Position numbers and translations under genes: made by a program
In this document: positions 16,794-25,445 of the stretch, piece after piece
How the letters are laid out: each line of letters opens with the position of its first letter
Position numbering within the stretch: position 1 is the first letter of the stretch
The notes under the pieces: model-generated
Database searches by the model: none
The model's input: only the letters and a program-made list of their open reading frames with translations
Told to the model about the DNA's origin: nothing
Origin: Neobacillus sp. OS1-2
GTDB taxonomy: Bacteria > Bacillota > Bacilli > Bacillales > Cytobacillaceae
Direction of reading: 5' to 3'
DNA length: 64,000 nucleotides
Assembly (NCBI RefSeq): GCF_030915505.1
Contig: NZ_CP133265.1
Location: 2,152,001-2,216,000 of the forward strand

Positions 16794-16836
16794 AAAAAAG
16801 CCGATTTTTCCCTACCAGGAAGTATCGGCTTTTTTT
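16794..16836 (-). terminator. Terminator of the sigma/anti-sigma operon
   Basis: AAAGCCGAT near 16796 and ATCGGCTTT near 16824 form a stem with T-runs on both strands. It lies just after the anti-sigma gene on the minus strand. Confidence 0.8.
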
Positions 16837-16862
16837 AAACCATTCACAAAGTTATAAGCATC

Positions 16863-17948
16863 CTAATTTATTCTTTTTTTATCTTTTCCTCTAATGATAA
16901 TTTCATATGGATCTCCACCAATCTTACTTTGAATTTCCTCAGAATTTAAGAATTCATTAATTGTCTCTTCAATAATGCGAACCTTTTCATCCGCATCTTT
17001 ATCGGTAGTATTTATTGATGTCTTTATAATAATTTGAAGAGGTGCTGGATGGAAGGAGTAAGCGAATCCAGTTACTTTATATTCCTTTTTTGCTGTTAAT
17101 CCCTCAAATATCACATCAAATACTTCATTCCACTTGGATTCTTTCTCTCTTTGAGCAAGGTCTATTTTATTAGTCTTGATATCGTATGAGTCAATATTTT
17201 TTGCCTTTAGACTCTCATTTACAATTTTCTTTATTTCCTCTATCCTTTTCTCAGTGTTAGGAATATCTATGTGGATGATCACTTTGTCTGAGTTAGGAGA
17301 AAGATGTTGATACCCGTGGGAAAGCACATTAAATTGTAATTTAATCAATTGGTTATAACTTTGTTCCAACGCTTCGCTGATTGCTTGATCACGCTCAGGA
17401 ATCGATGGAACTGGTTGATCAATTTGTCTTTCTACTTTTATTTTATATCCATCATAGTCATTCGTTTTTAATATATTGGCTGCAATTTTCTCCACTTCTT
17501 CATGAACATCCTGAAAATATTGTTTCGATCCATCGATAGATATGAAAATATGCTTGCCATTTCCACCTAGTCCAGCTATTTTATAACCCTTTCGTTCCAA
17601 TTCCTTCCATATAGTACGATTTATAGGCTCTGAATGAAATATTTTATTTAAATATGGGATTTTTGACGCTACCTCCGCCATTGCAGGAGAAATAAAGGCT
17701 GAACCGATAAATAAACCAACTAATATTACCAACGCAATGCCGGAATATGTTAACCTCCGAATCACACTTCCTTTATTCGCATGGTTGGATAGGATAAGGT
17801 TTTTGATTTTCTCTATGGATCCCAATGTTTCAATATCAGTTATAATTCGTTTTTTTAATTCTTGTTTTTGTTTTGTTTTCCACATTAAATCAGAATTTAA
17901 CTTTCTTAAGGAATCATCAAGATCAGTATCTTCAAACGGTTTCTTCAT
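16863..17948 (-). CDS. Anti-sigma factor-like membrane protein (DUF4030-like)
   Basis: The product has 361 residues: a cytoplasmic N-terminal part of about 65 residues, one membrane helix (SGIALVILVGLFIGSAFISP, about 69-88) and a large outer domain of about 270 residues with repeated charged alpha/beta stretches. Its gene overlaps the ECF sigma gene by 17 bases, the usual arrangement for an anti-sigma factor that holds its sigma at the membrane. The outer part resembles the Bacillus DUF4030 family by my reading. The signal it senses is unknown. The pair sits between repeats R4 and R5. Confidence 0.65.
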   Translation of the reverse strand: MKKPFEDTDLDDSLRKLNSDLMWKTKQKQELKKRIITDIETLGSIEKIKNLILSNHANKGSVIRRLTYSGIALVILVGLFIGSAFISPAMAEVASKIPYLNKIFHSEPINRTIWKELERKGYKIAGLGGNGKHIFISIDGSKQYFQDVHEEVEKIAANILKTNDYDGYKIKVERQIDQPVPSIPERDQAISEALEQSYNQLIKLQFNVLSHGYQHLSPNSDKVIIHIDIPNTEKRIEEIKKIVNESLKAKNIDSYDIKTNKIDLAQREKESKWNEVFDVIFEGLTAKKEYKVTGFAYSFHPAPLQIIIKTSINTTDKDADEKVRIIEETINEFLNSEEIQSKIGGDPYEIIIRGKDKKRIN

Positions 17949-18459
17949 CCCAATATCCCTCCTTTATTAGTTGCCTTTTTAGCGCTGGAATTGCCCTGAA
18001 AAGCATTGATTTCACTTTACTCTCAGACCAATTTAATATCTTCGCAGTATCCTCAATAGAAAAACCTTTGATCTTTCTTAAAATGATTACCTTTCTGTAT
18101 GTATCTTTAAGTTCGCCTAATGCTTTATAAAGTTCATATGATTCCTCTTTAATTTGAAGCATTTCTTCTGGCAATGGGGTATTGTCATTTTGTAATAGAA
18201 ATATTTCTTTTAAAAAAAGGCTAGGTTTACGCTTTCTTAAAAAATCAACTGTTAAATTATGAGCAATACTAAATAGCCATGTTTTTTCGCTGGAGTGATG
18301 TTTAAATGAATCATAATATAAATACGCTTTAACAAAAGTATCATGGGTCAAGTCCTCTGCCTGTTGATAATCCCTAACCATCAATAAAATAAAACTTAAA
18401 ATAGATTTACTATGCTGATCATACCAATCTGCAATTTCTTCTTTTCTGTACACGGACAA
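17932..18459 (-). CDS. ECF-type RNA polymerase sigma factor
   Basis: The 175-residue protein has sigma region 2 (ILSFILLMVRDYQQAEDLTH, then DTFVKAYLYYDSF) and region 4 with a helix-turn-helix (FSIEDTAKILNWSESKVKSM). This is the two-domain plan of ECF sigma factors. The start is TTG 18459, seven bases after GGAGGG. It overlaps the anti-sigma gene downstream. A candidate self-regulated promoter is found at 18493-18517. Confidence 0.85.
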   Translation of the reverse strand: MSVYRKEEIADWYDQHSKSILSFILLMVRDYQQAEDLTHDTFVKAYLYYDSFKHHSSEKTWLFSIAHNLTVDFLRKRKPSLFLKEIFLLQNDNTPLPEEMLQIKEESYELYKALGELKDTYRKVIILRKIKGFSIEDTAKILNWSESKVKSMLFRAIPALKRQLIKEGYWDEETV

Positions 18460-18492
18460 TTTCCATCCCTCCTTTCTTGGATGTTCAATGCT

Positions 18493-18517
18493 TAGACGTA
18501 ATAGCTAAAAAAACGTT
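18493..18517 (-). promoter_or_regulatory. Candidate ECF-type autoregulatory promoter
   Basis: On the minus strand AACGTTTT is followed, 15 bases after AAC, by CGTCTA. This resembles the -35 AAC and -10 CGTC pattern of Bacillus ECF sigma promoters. It lies 34 bases before the sigma gene. The spacing is one base short of the usual range. Confidence 0.4.
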
Positions 18518-18685
18518 GTGTTTTTGAATCACTTTTTAAAAATGGGATAATTCTCAAAAAGGATTACCCTGTTTTATTGTTCAAAAACTCATCAATTTAT
18601 GAACACTTATTAATTATACTGGTTTTCTAGCTGTGACTTTAAGAGATAAATTGCACCCATTTCAAACGATAAATTGCATTAAAAA

Positions 18686-18809
18686 TGGGTGGTCAGATTT
18701 GTACTGGCCACCCGTTTACTTAGTCGTTCGATCCAATGACTAAAATGTCCTGAACTGTTGTAAGAATCTCTTCTCCACCAAGATCTTCACATCTTTCTTT
18801 GATTTTCAT
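18686..18809 (-). other. Possible 29-aa ORF or gene remnant with terminator
   Basis: ATG 18809 to stop 18720 on the minus strand encodes 29 residues (MKIKERCEDLGGEEIL... VIGSND). A hairpin follows (GGGTGGCCAG / CTGACCACCC, 18687-18713) with a T-run on that strand. No good ribosome binding site precedes it. It could be the last part of a lost gene left with its terminator. Confidence 0.3.
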
Positions 18810-18921
18810 ACTGGGTATTTTGCATATCCCCCCGAAAAGGTTTACTATGAAACCCCGTTTTAAATTTTCCATCTAAGGCATAATGACAGGGCTCTTGCTG
18901 TAGACTGCAATAATTTGTAAT

Positions 18922-18979
18922 GGGGGTCCGTCAGGAAATCGGATTTACAACGCTAAGCCCATTTTCCTGATGGTACCCC
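18922..18979 (+). repeat. Island palindrome family, copy R5 (both arms)
   Basis: A 58-base imperfect palindrome has left arm GGGGGTCCGTCAGGAAAT, centre GGATTTACAACGCTAAGCC and right arm ATTTTCCTGATGGTACCCC. Even the centre can pair further (GG.TT with AA.CC), leaving TACAACGCT in the loop. It is the best complete copy, and lies between the sigma module and the ABC module. An unrelated bidirectional hairpin (AAAGGCCCTAAG / CTTAGGGCCTTT) follows at 19009-19038. Confidence 0.8.
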
Positions 18980-19115
18980 TAAAAGAAATAACAAATTCCT
19001 CTTCACATAAAGGCCCTAAGAACTTTCTTAGGGCCTTTGGTTATTTCAAAACATTTGCACTGTGGAATTATCGTGAAATCCCAGGTATCTGTTCCGTGTT
19101 CTCAAAAACCAGCAA

Positions 19116-19748
19116 TTAAATTCTTTCTAATTTAGAACTATTAATCCTGTAAACCACGTCACATATTTTTATATCTTCTTGATTGTGGCTCGTTAGCAGT
19201 ATAGTCCGTCCTTCTTCTTTAAAACCAATTAATAAGTCACGCACTCTTTTAACACTATCAATATCTAAAGCATTGAATGGTTCATCTAAAATTAAGACTT
19301 CCTGATTTTCCATAATTGCCTGACATATAGCTAACTTCTGCTTCATCCCTAAGGAGTAATTCTTAGCCTTTTGAGTATAATTTGGATCTAAACCAACTAT
19401 CTTCATTGTTTCAATGATCTGTTTGTCATCTACTACTCCTTGTATTAAAGATAATTCTTTTAAATTTTCAAAACCAGTTTTATTTGCAATAAAGCCAGGG
19501 CGATCTATAATAACCCCAAAATTCTCCGGAAACCTCTTATCCTTCCCTATCTCCGAACCTTGAATTGATATCGTCCCTTTGTCTGGGAAAATAAATCCAC
19601 AAATCATTTTAAATAGAACTGATTTACCGGAACCATTCGGACCCACAAATCCATAAATCTTTCCTTTTTCAATATCTAAATTCACATTTTCAAACAAAGC
19701 ATTTCCCTTAAAGCTTTTACTTACTTCGTTTACTGAAATCAAAGACAA
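19116..19748 (-). CDS. ABC transporter ATP-binding protein
   Basis: The ATPase subunit has Walker A GPNGSGKSV (about residue 37), signature YSLGMKQKL (about 131) and Walker B VLILDEPFNALD (about 150). The unusual YSLGMKQ signature is typical of the ABC-2/bacitracin-type drug and bacteriocin-resistance ATPases. The start is uncertain: TTG 19748 has GGGGG eight bases upstream, while GTG 19763 and ATG 19754 are also in frame. It is the last gene of a three-gene operon with two permeases. The operon diverges from a secreted protein gene, which suggests export or immunity. Confidence 0.85.
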   Translation of the reverse strand: MSLISVNEVSKSFKGNALFENVNLDIEKGKIYGFVGPNGSGKSVLFKMICGFIFPDKGTISIQGSEIGKDKRFPENFGVIIDRPGFIANKTGFENLKELSLIQGVVDDKQIIETMKIVGLDPNYTQKAKNYSLGMKQKLAICQAIMENQEVLILDEPFNALDIDSVKRVRDLLIGFKEEGRTILLTSHNQEDIKICDVVYRINSSKLERI

Positions 19749-19763
19749 TATCATCGCCCCCAC

Positions 19764-21290
19764 TTACATTTTTATACTTTTAGTGAAAAGGTATTTTATT
19801 ACAGAATAAATAACAAAACTAGAAATTAATAAAACCAACGTTATTCGCAATGGCGAAAAATACTCCAAGTATACCAAGCTATTTAAGCCTACAGGAATTA
19901 CACCTAACTGATTAATTCCCGGCAACATTATGATCATAAAAATACTCATTATAACGATCCCATGACTCGCATCTTTTCTAGTCCACGAAAAGATGAATAC
20001 AAACAAGATATAGACAACAATTTGTAAAAATCCATTTATTAAAAAGTGATAAAAAACAGTGTACAGAGGCGCATCAAACACCGTCAACTTATATTGAATT
20101 TCTCTACCTGTAAATAACCCCACTGTCACAGACAATATCATAAAAAGCAATAACAAGAAGATTACTCTTAATAAAATTCTTCTAAACCAACTCCAAAACC
20201 ACTTTTTTAAACTTCTAAAACGGATAATCTTATAAAACCCCAAACTATCTAACTCTTTACTTATATCGAAATTCACTAAATATACTAACCCGAAAAATAC
20301 GATTGAGTAGTAGAAAAATGAAGAATATGAAAAACTCTCTGAACTAGTCCCTCTAAAGGACATTACCCAAACATCTAATATAGTCCCCTCAGTTGGACCT
20401 AAATTGTTGGACGAAGAAATAATCCCCAGCAGACATAAAGATATGTAGATTAAATGAGATAGATATGGTTTTACTGATTGAAAGTACCTTTTTTTATTTA
20501 AATCAATCATCAATAAATATAAGGTAAACACTATTATTTGAACCGCAAGAATGCCTAATCCTTTTAGTGCAGGATTAAATGAATGAATATATTTTGTAAT
20601 AGAAAAATAGGTGGTAGGTGATAAGTAGGCATATTCACTAGGTAATAATTTAAAACCTACCAAACCTCCAATAAACAGAATTACACACATTATTAGAAGG
20701 AGATTTATTTTTTTTATAGTTACATAAACTAATGACAAAAACACATGTAACATGGATATCGCAAAAATAAACAAAACCAACTGTAAAATAAATACCGTTA
20801 AAGGAGTTGAAAAAATGACAACAACCTCATTAAGTGTATTATAAAGATTATTGGAATTACTAAACTGACTCCAGCTCCAAGAATGAGGCAACCCAATGGT
20901 TAAAAATTGACACATAAAAACCCAAATCAACAAAAATATAGAGGATTTTATCCAAAATCTCTTAAGTGAACGAAAAACCCATTTTTGCATCGATCCTACA
21001 CGAATCAATATTTCATGATTAAAATCATCCAAGATAGTTGTAGTCGAGAAAAATAACATTAAAGGAACGACAAAATAAACAATCATATACATATCGTTGA
21101 ACAAATTTAAGGAAATATCCCACCCATTTATATTTACACCATCAAAAATAGCGTTCTCTACGATTCGCTTCTTCAACACGGTACCGTAGAAATAGATAAG
21201 GACACCCAGCACTAACCATTTCAAACTTATTAATTCTTCAAAATACCTGGCTATGGATAATTTTATATTTGTCATTCTTATATCATCCAT
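19764..21290 (-). CDS. ABC transporter permease, large subunit
   Basis: This hydrophobic protein of 508 residues has about twelve predicted membrane segments in two halves separated near residue 330. It has no enzyme motif. Its start overlaps the end of the upstream permease gene by 13 bases (ATG within that gene's final codons). Its stop abuts the ATPase gene. It belongs to no family I can name and is assigned by operon context and hydrophobicity. It probably forms the channel with the 261-residue permease. Confidence 0.7.
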   Translation of the reverse strand: MDDIRMTNIKLSIARYFEELISLKWLVLGVLIYFYGTVLKKRIVENAIFDGVNINGWDISLNLFNDMYMIVYFVVPLMLFFSTTTILDDFNHEILIRVGSMQKWVFRSLKRFWIKSSIFLLIWVFMCQFLTIGLPHSWSWSQFSNSNNLYNTLNEVVVIFSTPLTVFILQLVLFIFAISMLHVFLSLVYVTIKKINLLLIMCVILFIGGLVGFKLLPSEYAYLSPTTYFSITKYIHSFNPALKGLGILAVQIIVFTLYLLMIDLNKKRYFQSVKPYLSHLIYISLCLLGIISSSNNLGPTEGTILDVWVMSFRGTSSESFSYSSFFYYSIVFFGLVYLVNFDISKELDSLGFYKIIRFRSLKKWFWSWFRRILLRVIFLLLLFMILSVTVGLFTGREIQYKLTVFDAPLYTVFYHFLINGFLQIVVYILFVFIFSWTRKDASHGIVIMSIFMIIMLPGINQLGVIPVGLNSLVYLEYFSPLRITLVLLISSFVIYSVIKYLFTKSIKM

Positions 21291-22063
21291 TCGTCCCTAT
21301 TACGAACTACTAATATATATATAATACTTGCCACTATTATCAGGAAAGTAAAAGGTACCATTGTGGTCCACAACTCCTGTTGTTCAATATTGAATGGGAA
21401 TATAGTACTTAGAGGAGAAAATCGCGCTACACCAAATACACCCGCAACAAAATTAAAAACATGATAAAACAGAAATGGAACGGATAAAGCAACAAAAGGT
21501 CGCCTTATAATAAGCATTAGTAAGAATGAAATAGTTGTGTATAGGACAGCATTTAAAGCCACCCATATTGAATAAACTAAACCGTAAACCAAATCTCCAT
21601 ACTTTAAAAATTGAGAAAAGGTAACACTACTACTGTAATTTCCTTCCAAGGGTGGAGAAAGAGCTACTAATTGTAAATAATTTGGTTCAATGAATACCGC
21701 AAATACAAACGAAAAAAAGACCATTAAAAATAAAATAAAACCTGTTAAGAATGCGTTTATTATACCCTTAGTAAGGATATAAAGGTTTAAGGGTATTCTA
21801 GTGCGAGTGTATGTAATAAAATTATTTTTCTGCTCTTGTACAAAGTCTGGTAGATAAATGAAAACTACCAGTACAGGAAAGATCAACGGAATAAATAATC
21901 CCACCATTTCTTGAAACACTTCCACAGAATAAGAATAATAGTACCCTTCCATGACGGGGTAGAATGAACTTAGTGGTATTACCAGAATAATAATTAGCCA
22001 CTTTATTATATTTTTAATCTTGATAGCACGTTTGAGTTCAATCCATAGCTGACCTGTTAACAT
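21278..22063 (-). CDS. ABC-2-like transporter permease, small subunit
   Basis: The 261-residue membrane protein has about six hydrophobic segments and a short basic N-terminus (MLTGQLWIELKRAIKIKN), the usual ABC-2 permease pattern. ATG 22063 follows AGGGG at eight bases. It is the first gene of the three-gene ABC operon. About 190 bases separate it from the divergent secreted-protein gene, so the two promoters share one control region. Confidence 0.7.
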   Translation of the reverse strand: MLTGQLWIELKRAIKIKNIIKWLIIILVIPLSSFYPVMEGYYYSYSVEVFQEMVGLFIPLIFPVLVVFIYLPDFVQEQKNNFITYTRTRIPLNLYILTKGIINAFLTGFILFLMVFFSFVFAVFIEPNYLQLVALSPPLEGNYSSSVTFSQFLKYGDLVYGLVYSIWVALNAVLYTTISFLLMLIIRRPFVALSVPFLFYHVFNFVAGVFGVARFSPLSTIFPFNIEQQELWTTMVPFTFLIIVASIIYILVVRNRDEWMI

Positions 22064-22256
22064 TATTATTACCCCTATCTACTTTTTTATAAAATTAGAC
22101 TTCTATACAACTTTATATTATTTATATATACTTTTCAATATTTGGTGTTTGTAAACAAAAATGGAAGAAACCCTTTAATTTTTCCATTTCTTACATCTAT
22201 AATAATACCAATCTCATATAATAAGTGAGGTAATACAAAATAAAGGAGATATACAT

Positions 22257-22664
22257 ATGAAAAAAGTTAAAAGTCTAGTTCTTGGGTCAGCTCTAGCACT
22301 ACTCGTTACAGGAGGTGTCGTTCAGGCAGGTGAAAATTGGGTAGGATATAATAAAGATGTAGGTGCTTTTAACGGTTCTGCATACACTGGTTATGTAGGA
22401 ATGACCGGTTACTTAACAACTGGAGAGAGGATTGCTTTTGTAAGTTCCAATGTGGGAGGCGACTACACCGTAGATATTAGGGCTCAAAGAAGCGGTGGTA
22501 TTGACCCAAATACTAGCTGGATACGGAATGTCGGAGATAATGTCAAAGGGTCATGGGAAAGAGTTTATTTGAACCAGGAAGGTGAGGGGTATAGACTTCA
22601 ATTTAGTAATGATCTATCCACACCAGTAAAAGTAAATGTTACAGGAACTTTTAAGACTTATTAA
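22257..22664 (+). CDS. Small secreted protein divergent from the ABC operon
   Basis: The product has 135 residues with a signal peptide (VKSLVLGSALALLVTGGVV, cleavage probably after VQA, residue 24). The mature 111-residue chain is rich in Gly, Tyr, Asn and Ser, has no cysteine, and looks like a beta protein (SSNVGGDYTVDIRAQRSGG, VKVNVTGTF). ATG 22257 follows AAAGGAG. I do not recognise the family. The mix of a small exported protein opposite a three-gene ABC transporter resembles secreted-bacteriocin loci with transporter immunity, for example the lactococcin 972 type, but I see no sequence match to that toxin. Confidence 0.6.
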   Translation: MKKVKSLVLGSALALLVTGGVVQAGENWVGYNKDVGAFNGSAYTGYVGMTGYLTTGERIAFVSSNVGGDYTVDIRAQRSGGIDPNTSWIRNVGDNVKGSWERVYLNQEGEGYRLQFSNDLSTPVKVNVTGTFKTY

Positions 22665-22722
22665 TGATTGCTATGAAATTGGTGGTTATATTAGATAAGT
22701 AGACATGTGAAGTTGCAGTTGC

Positions 22723-22758
22723 AAAAAAAGGTTCTAAGACACAAAATGTCTTAGGACC
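22723..22758 (-). terminator. Terminator hairpin for leftward transcripts
   Basis: GGTTCTAAGACA (22730-22741) and TGTCTTAGGACC (22747-22758) form a 12-base stem with one wobble or mismatch pair. The T-run lies on the minus strand. Its leftward gene is gone or is the fragment near 23040-23190. Confidence 0.65.
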
Positions 22759-22849
22759 TGCAGTCTGTTGAAAAAGTATATTATCAATAGATAAAATAGT
22801 AAAAAAGTTTTTAAATCTCCTCGAAGCAATATAAAAGAGGAGGTTTTTT

Positions 22850-23029
22850 ATGCTATTCACAGATTCTCCTCAACAAGTTGAACAGAATCGAAGGTTTTAT
22901 CTCCAAATGTATGATTCTACCCATCCTTTAGTTATGATTGATCAAACGATGAATTGGTATGATCTTTAGGAAAAACTAAAACCCTATTTGACGCTTACAA
23001 TAGTGGTTGTTGCTTGTGCCGTATCAGCT
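22850..23029 (+). pseudogene. Transposase N-terminal remnant
   Basis: After GGAGG, ATG 22850 opens 39 codons (MLFTDSPQQVEQNRRFYLQM... MNWYDL). A stop at 22967 follows, after which the frame continues EKLKPYLTLTIVVV. The start looks like the N-terminus of an insertion-sequence transposase in the style of the IS1182/IS5 group (HPLV...W near residue 25). The body of the gene is missing. Confidence 0.45.
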
Positions 23030-23430
23030 TTATGAATTTGGCGCTATGGGGAGATTCCAAATTCCTTAAAATGATAATACGTAAGCATACTTCCGAATAA
23101 CATGACTACCAGCAATAAAGGTGAAAAGTAGAGAAAAGAAGATACTAGAGGTTTGGTTTTTACATTTTTTTGTTTAATTGCATGGCTATGTTCACCTGTA
23201 AATCAAGATAAAGATTGAAAAGCCAAGAAAGTTTTAACGGTTGTTGAATAGGGGAACTATTACCTTAGCAGATTCCAGTATAGATATTTAACTAAGCATA
23301 TAATTTACATTATATACATTCAACCTTCCAAAATGGTATGATATACTCGTCATATAATAGTTACTTTCGATTCTATTTTATATGATTTTCCGATGATTAA
23401 ACTCAGCATATAAGTCAAGAGGTGAGAAAT
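23030..23430. other. Intergenic stretch with a membrane-protein fragment
   Basis: On the minus strand about 23040-23190 encodes a hydrophobic piece (FLYFSPLLLVVMLFGSMLTY... FGISP, stop) without a start, probably part of a lost small membrane protein. The last 200 bases are AT-rich and presumably hold the recombinase promoter. No other gene is seen. Confidence 0.3.
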
Positions 23431-24345
23431 GTGATTGAGGAATATATTTCTAAACTAGAAAAAGAAGACAAATCTCCGAAAACCGTTATTTCTTATCGGA
23501 ATGATATCCATAAATTTTTGGAGGATTTACATATTCAGCCAGATCAATTTGTGACAGCAACAGATGTAAGAAAGTGGATCAGTGGCATGTTAAATCAACA
23601 AGAAGGAAAACCATTAGCGATTACCACCATTAATCGCAGGTTAAATGCTTTGCGCAGTTTTTATTCCTGGGCAGTTAAACATAAGAAGCTGCAGCATAAC
23701 CCGATGGAAGAAATTCAGGATATCAAATCGGCTGATGAAGATTCTGAAAAAATCATGTGGCTGACAGAAGAAGAGTTTGAAGATCTATTGAATCGTGTAA
23801 GAAAGACACCGGTCCGAAGCAGAGGAGTAAATCCTGAAGAAAAGTATCGCCGAGATCGAGCGATTATTTATTTATTGACCTATGCTGGTTTGAGGGTGGA
23901 TGAACTATCTAACTTAAGGTTAACCGATCTTGATTTGGAACTAAAACGTATTCGGATAGTTGGGAAAGGCCGGAAGATTCGGACGGTACCTATGTCTAAT
24001 ATCTTGTGGCAGGAACTGTACGATTGGTTGATTTTTAGAGGAGAGATGGCTAACAAGAAAGTACATGTAGAAGATTCTCCTTATGTATTCTACAGCCAAC
24101 GGTCATCCCAATTTACCGTTCGTGGGATCCAGACGATGATTGAAAATTACAGTTTACCGAAGAAAAAATTAACACCTCATATGTTCAGGCATACATTTTG
24201 TAAATGGATGTTGAAAGCCACGAATAATGACATTGAAAAGGTGAGAAGGTTGGCCGGCCATAGTAACATTTCAACTACTGCGCGGTATTTAAAGGATTCT
24301 TATAGTGATTTGGCGGATGCCGTTGAAGCTATGCCAAAATTTTAA
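23431..24345 (+). CDS. Tyrosine recombinase (XerC/D-like integrase)
   Basis: The 304-residue site-specific recombinase has an N-terminal core-binding domain (about 1-90, YISKLEKEDKSPKTVISYRN) and a complete catalytic domain: Arg in YAGLRVDEL (about 154), Lys in GKGRKIRTVP, His and Arg in PHMFRHTF (about 249), His in LAGHSN and the nucleophile Tyr in ARYL (about 288). I chose GTG 23431, six bases after GAGGTG; GTG 23422 is also in frame. It has neither the extra helix insert of integron integrases nor the arm-binding domain of phage integrases. Its stop is 50 bases from palindrome copy R6, which may be its target. Confidence 0.85.
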   Translation: MIEEYISKLEKEDKSPKTVISYRNDIHKFLEDLHIQPDQFVTATDVRKWISGMLNQQEGKPLAITTINRRLNALRSFYSWAVKHKKLQHNPMEEIQDIKSADEDSEKIMWLTEEEFEDLLNRVRKTPVRSRGVNPEEKYRRDRAIIYLLTYAGLRVDELSNLRLTDLDLELKRIRIVGKGRKIRTVPMSNILWQELYDWLIFRGEMANKKVHVEDSPYVFYSQRSSQFTVRGIQTMIENYSLPKKKLTPHMFRHTFCKWMLKATNNDIEKVRRLAGHSNISTTARYLKDSYSDLADAVEAMPKF

Positions 24346-24395
24346 TCTCTTATGTAAAGGAAATATAATTCCTTAATACGGGAATCGAACAAAAT

Positions 24396-24455
24396 GGGGT
24401 ACCGTCAGGAAAATGCGGATTGGCGGCGCTAAGCCCTTTTCCTAAACGATTCCCC
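24396..24455 (+). repeat. Island palindrome family, copy R6 (both arms), beside the recombinase
   Basis: A 60-base imperfect palindrome has left arm GGGGTACCGTCAGGAAAA, centre TGCGGATTGGCGGCGCTAAGC and right arm TTTTCCTAAACGATTCCCC. The core differs from the other copies (GGCGGCGCTAAG for TACAACGTTAAG). Its place just after the recombinase gene is where an attachment site would lie. Confidence 0.75.
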
Positions 24456-24766
24456 TTATTAAACTAACAAAGACTCAAAAATATAAAATTAAAGTTTATA
24501 TCATCAAAAAAGAACCAGAATAATTTTTATCTGACTCTTTTTGAATGATTTTTATAAGCGAAACAAAAGTGCCTTTCAGATGGAGATTCGCCCCTCTATA
24601 CCATGACTGAACTTATTCTTCTGCATTCCTAACCCAGCAGTTTCCTTGACGTATGGTAAGTGCCATATAGACGGTCTTGGTTAATATGATTTTGGCGATT
24701 CTGCCAGCATCATATAAACTGGATTAAATCTTACCAGAGTATTGGGATAAATAATTTAGGCCTAAA
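24456..24766. other. Intergenic stretch with a possible gene tail
   Basis: A minus-strand piece ending at 24613 reads TKTVYMALTIRQGNCWVRNAEE and a stop, followed by a terminator-like hairpin near 24508-24540. This suggests the last codons of a deleted gene. Nothing complete is seen. Confidence 0.3.
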
Positions 24767-25351
24767 TTATACCACTGCGCTATTAGCGCTTTCGTACAAA
24801 GCAACAGAATTGTTAATTTCAAGCTGGTATAATCCTAAATTTGTTAGTTTTAATATGAATTGTTCCTCAATTGGAGTTACAATTTCCATTACACCATCTT
24901 TATCCAACATAAAAAAAGCTGGTAAAAAGCCGATTTCTAAGTCTTTAATGAAGTTATCTTTATAATATAGTATTTGAAAATCTTGTTGAATCAAAGAAAG
25001 ATATTCTTTTACTGCAAGATCATTTTCATGTAAAAATACATAATAGTCTTTAGATGAAATTATTTTTGAACTAATACTTAAAAAGTTTTCAAAATGTGAC
25101 ATACAAGCAGGACAAGAACTACTAATTAAAATTCCTAGTAAGTGATTGCTCGTGATACTTTTAATATCTAAATTACATTTACCATCATTCACCTCGACAG
25201 AATTAACTTTTTTTCCAATGGTGTTAGCTTGAAAGATATGATGTTCTTTTTTCTTTGAAAGTGATTTCTTAACACTTTTAATATTTTTTATTACTACAAA
25301 AAGAATAACAAAAACAATTAGTAGAAGGATTATATTAATATAATTTAACAT
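24767..25351 (-). CDS. Membrane-anchored thioredoxin-like protein (CPAC)
   Basis: The product has 194 residues: one N-terminal membrane helix (INIILLLIVFVILFVVI), then a thioredoxin-like domain facing outward. It has the active-site motif CPAC in SSSCPACMSHFE (about 88) and the cis-proline region LPAFFMLDKDGV. It resembles TlpA/MauD-type thiol oxidoreductases. It is the last gene of a minus-strand set with an FtsX permease, an ATPase and a six-cysteine peptide, and a second thioredoxin-like gene lies on the other side of the cluster. A role in the redox state of the peptide's cysteines is inferred. Confidence 0.75.
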   Translation of the reverse strand: MLNYINIILLLIVFVILFVVIKNIKSVKKSLSKKKEHHIFQANTIGKKVNSVEVNDGKCNLDIKSITSNHLLGILISSSCPACMSHFENFLSISSKIISSKDYYVFLHENDLAVKEYLSLIQQDFQILYYKDNFIKDLEIGFLPAFFMLDKDGVMEIVTPIEEQFILKLTNLGLYQLEINNSVALYESANSAVV

Positions 25352-25445
25352 TATGTTTCCCCCTTTTCAAAAAATTCCCTCCTATAACTATTTTAGAAAT
25401 AGGGTATCGGGTTATGGGAACAGTTAATCTCTTTAACTAAATATT

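Noticed and set aside
22257-22664. Lactococcin 972-family bacteriocin
   Set aside because: The gene layout is similar but the mature sequence lacks resemblance to the known toxin as I remember it.
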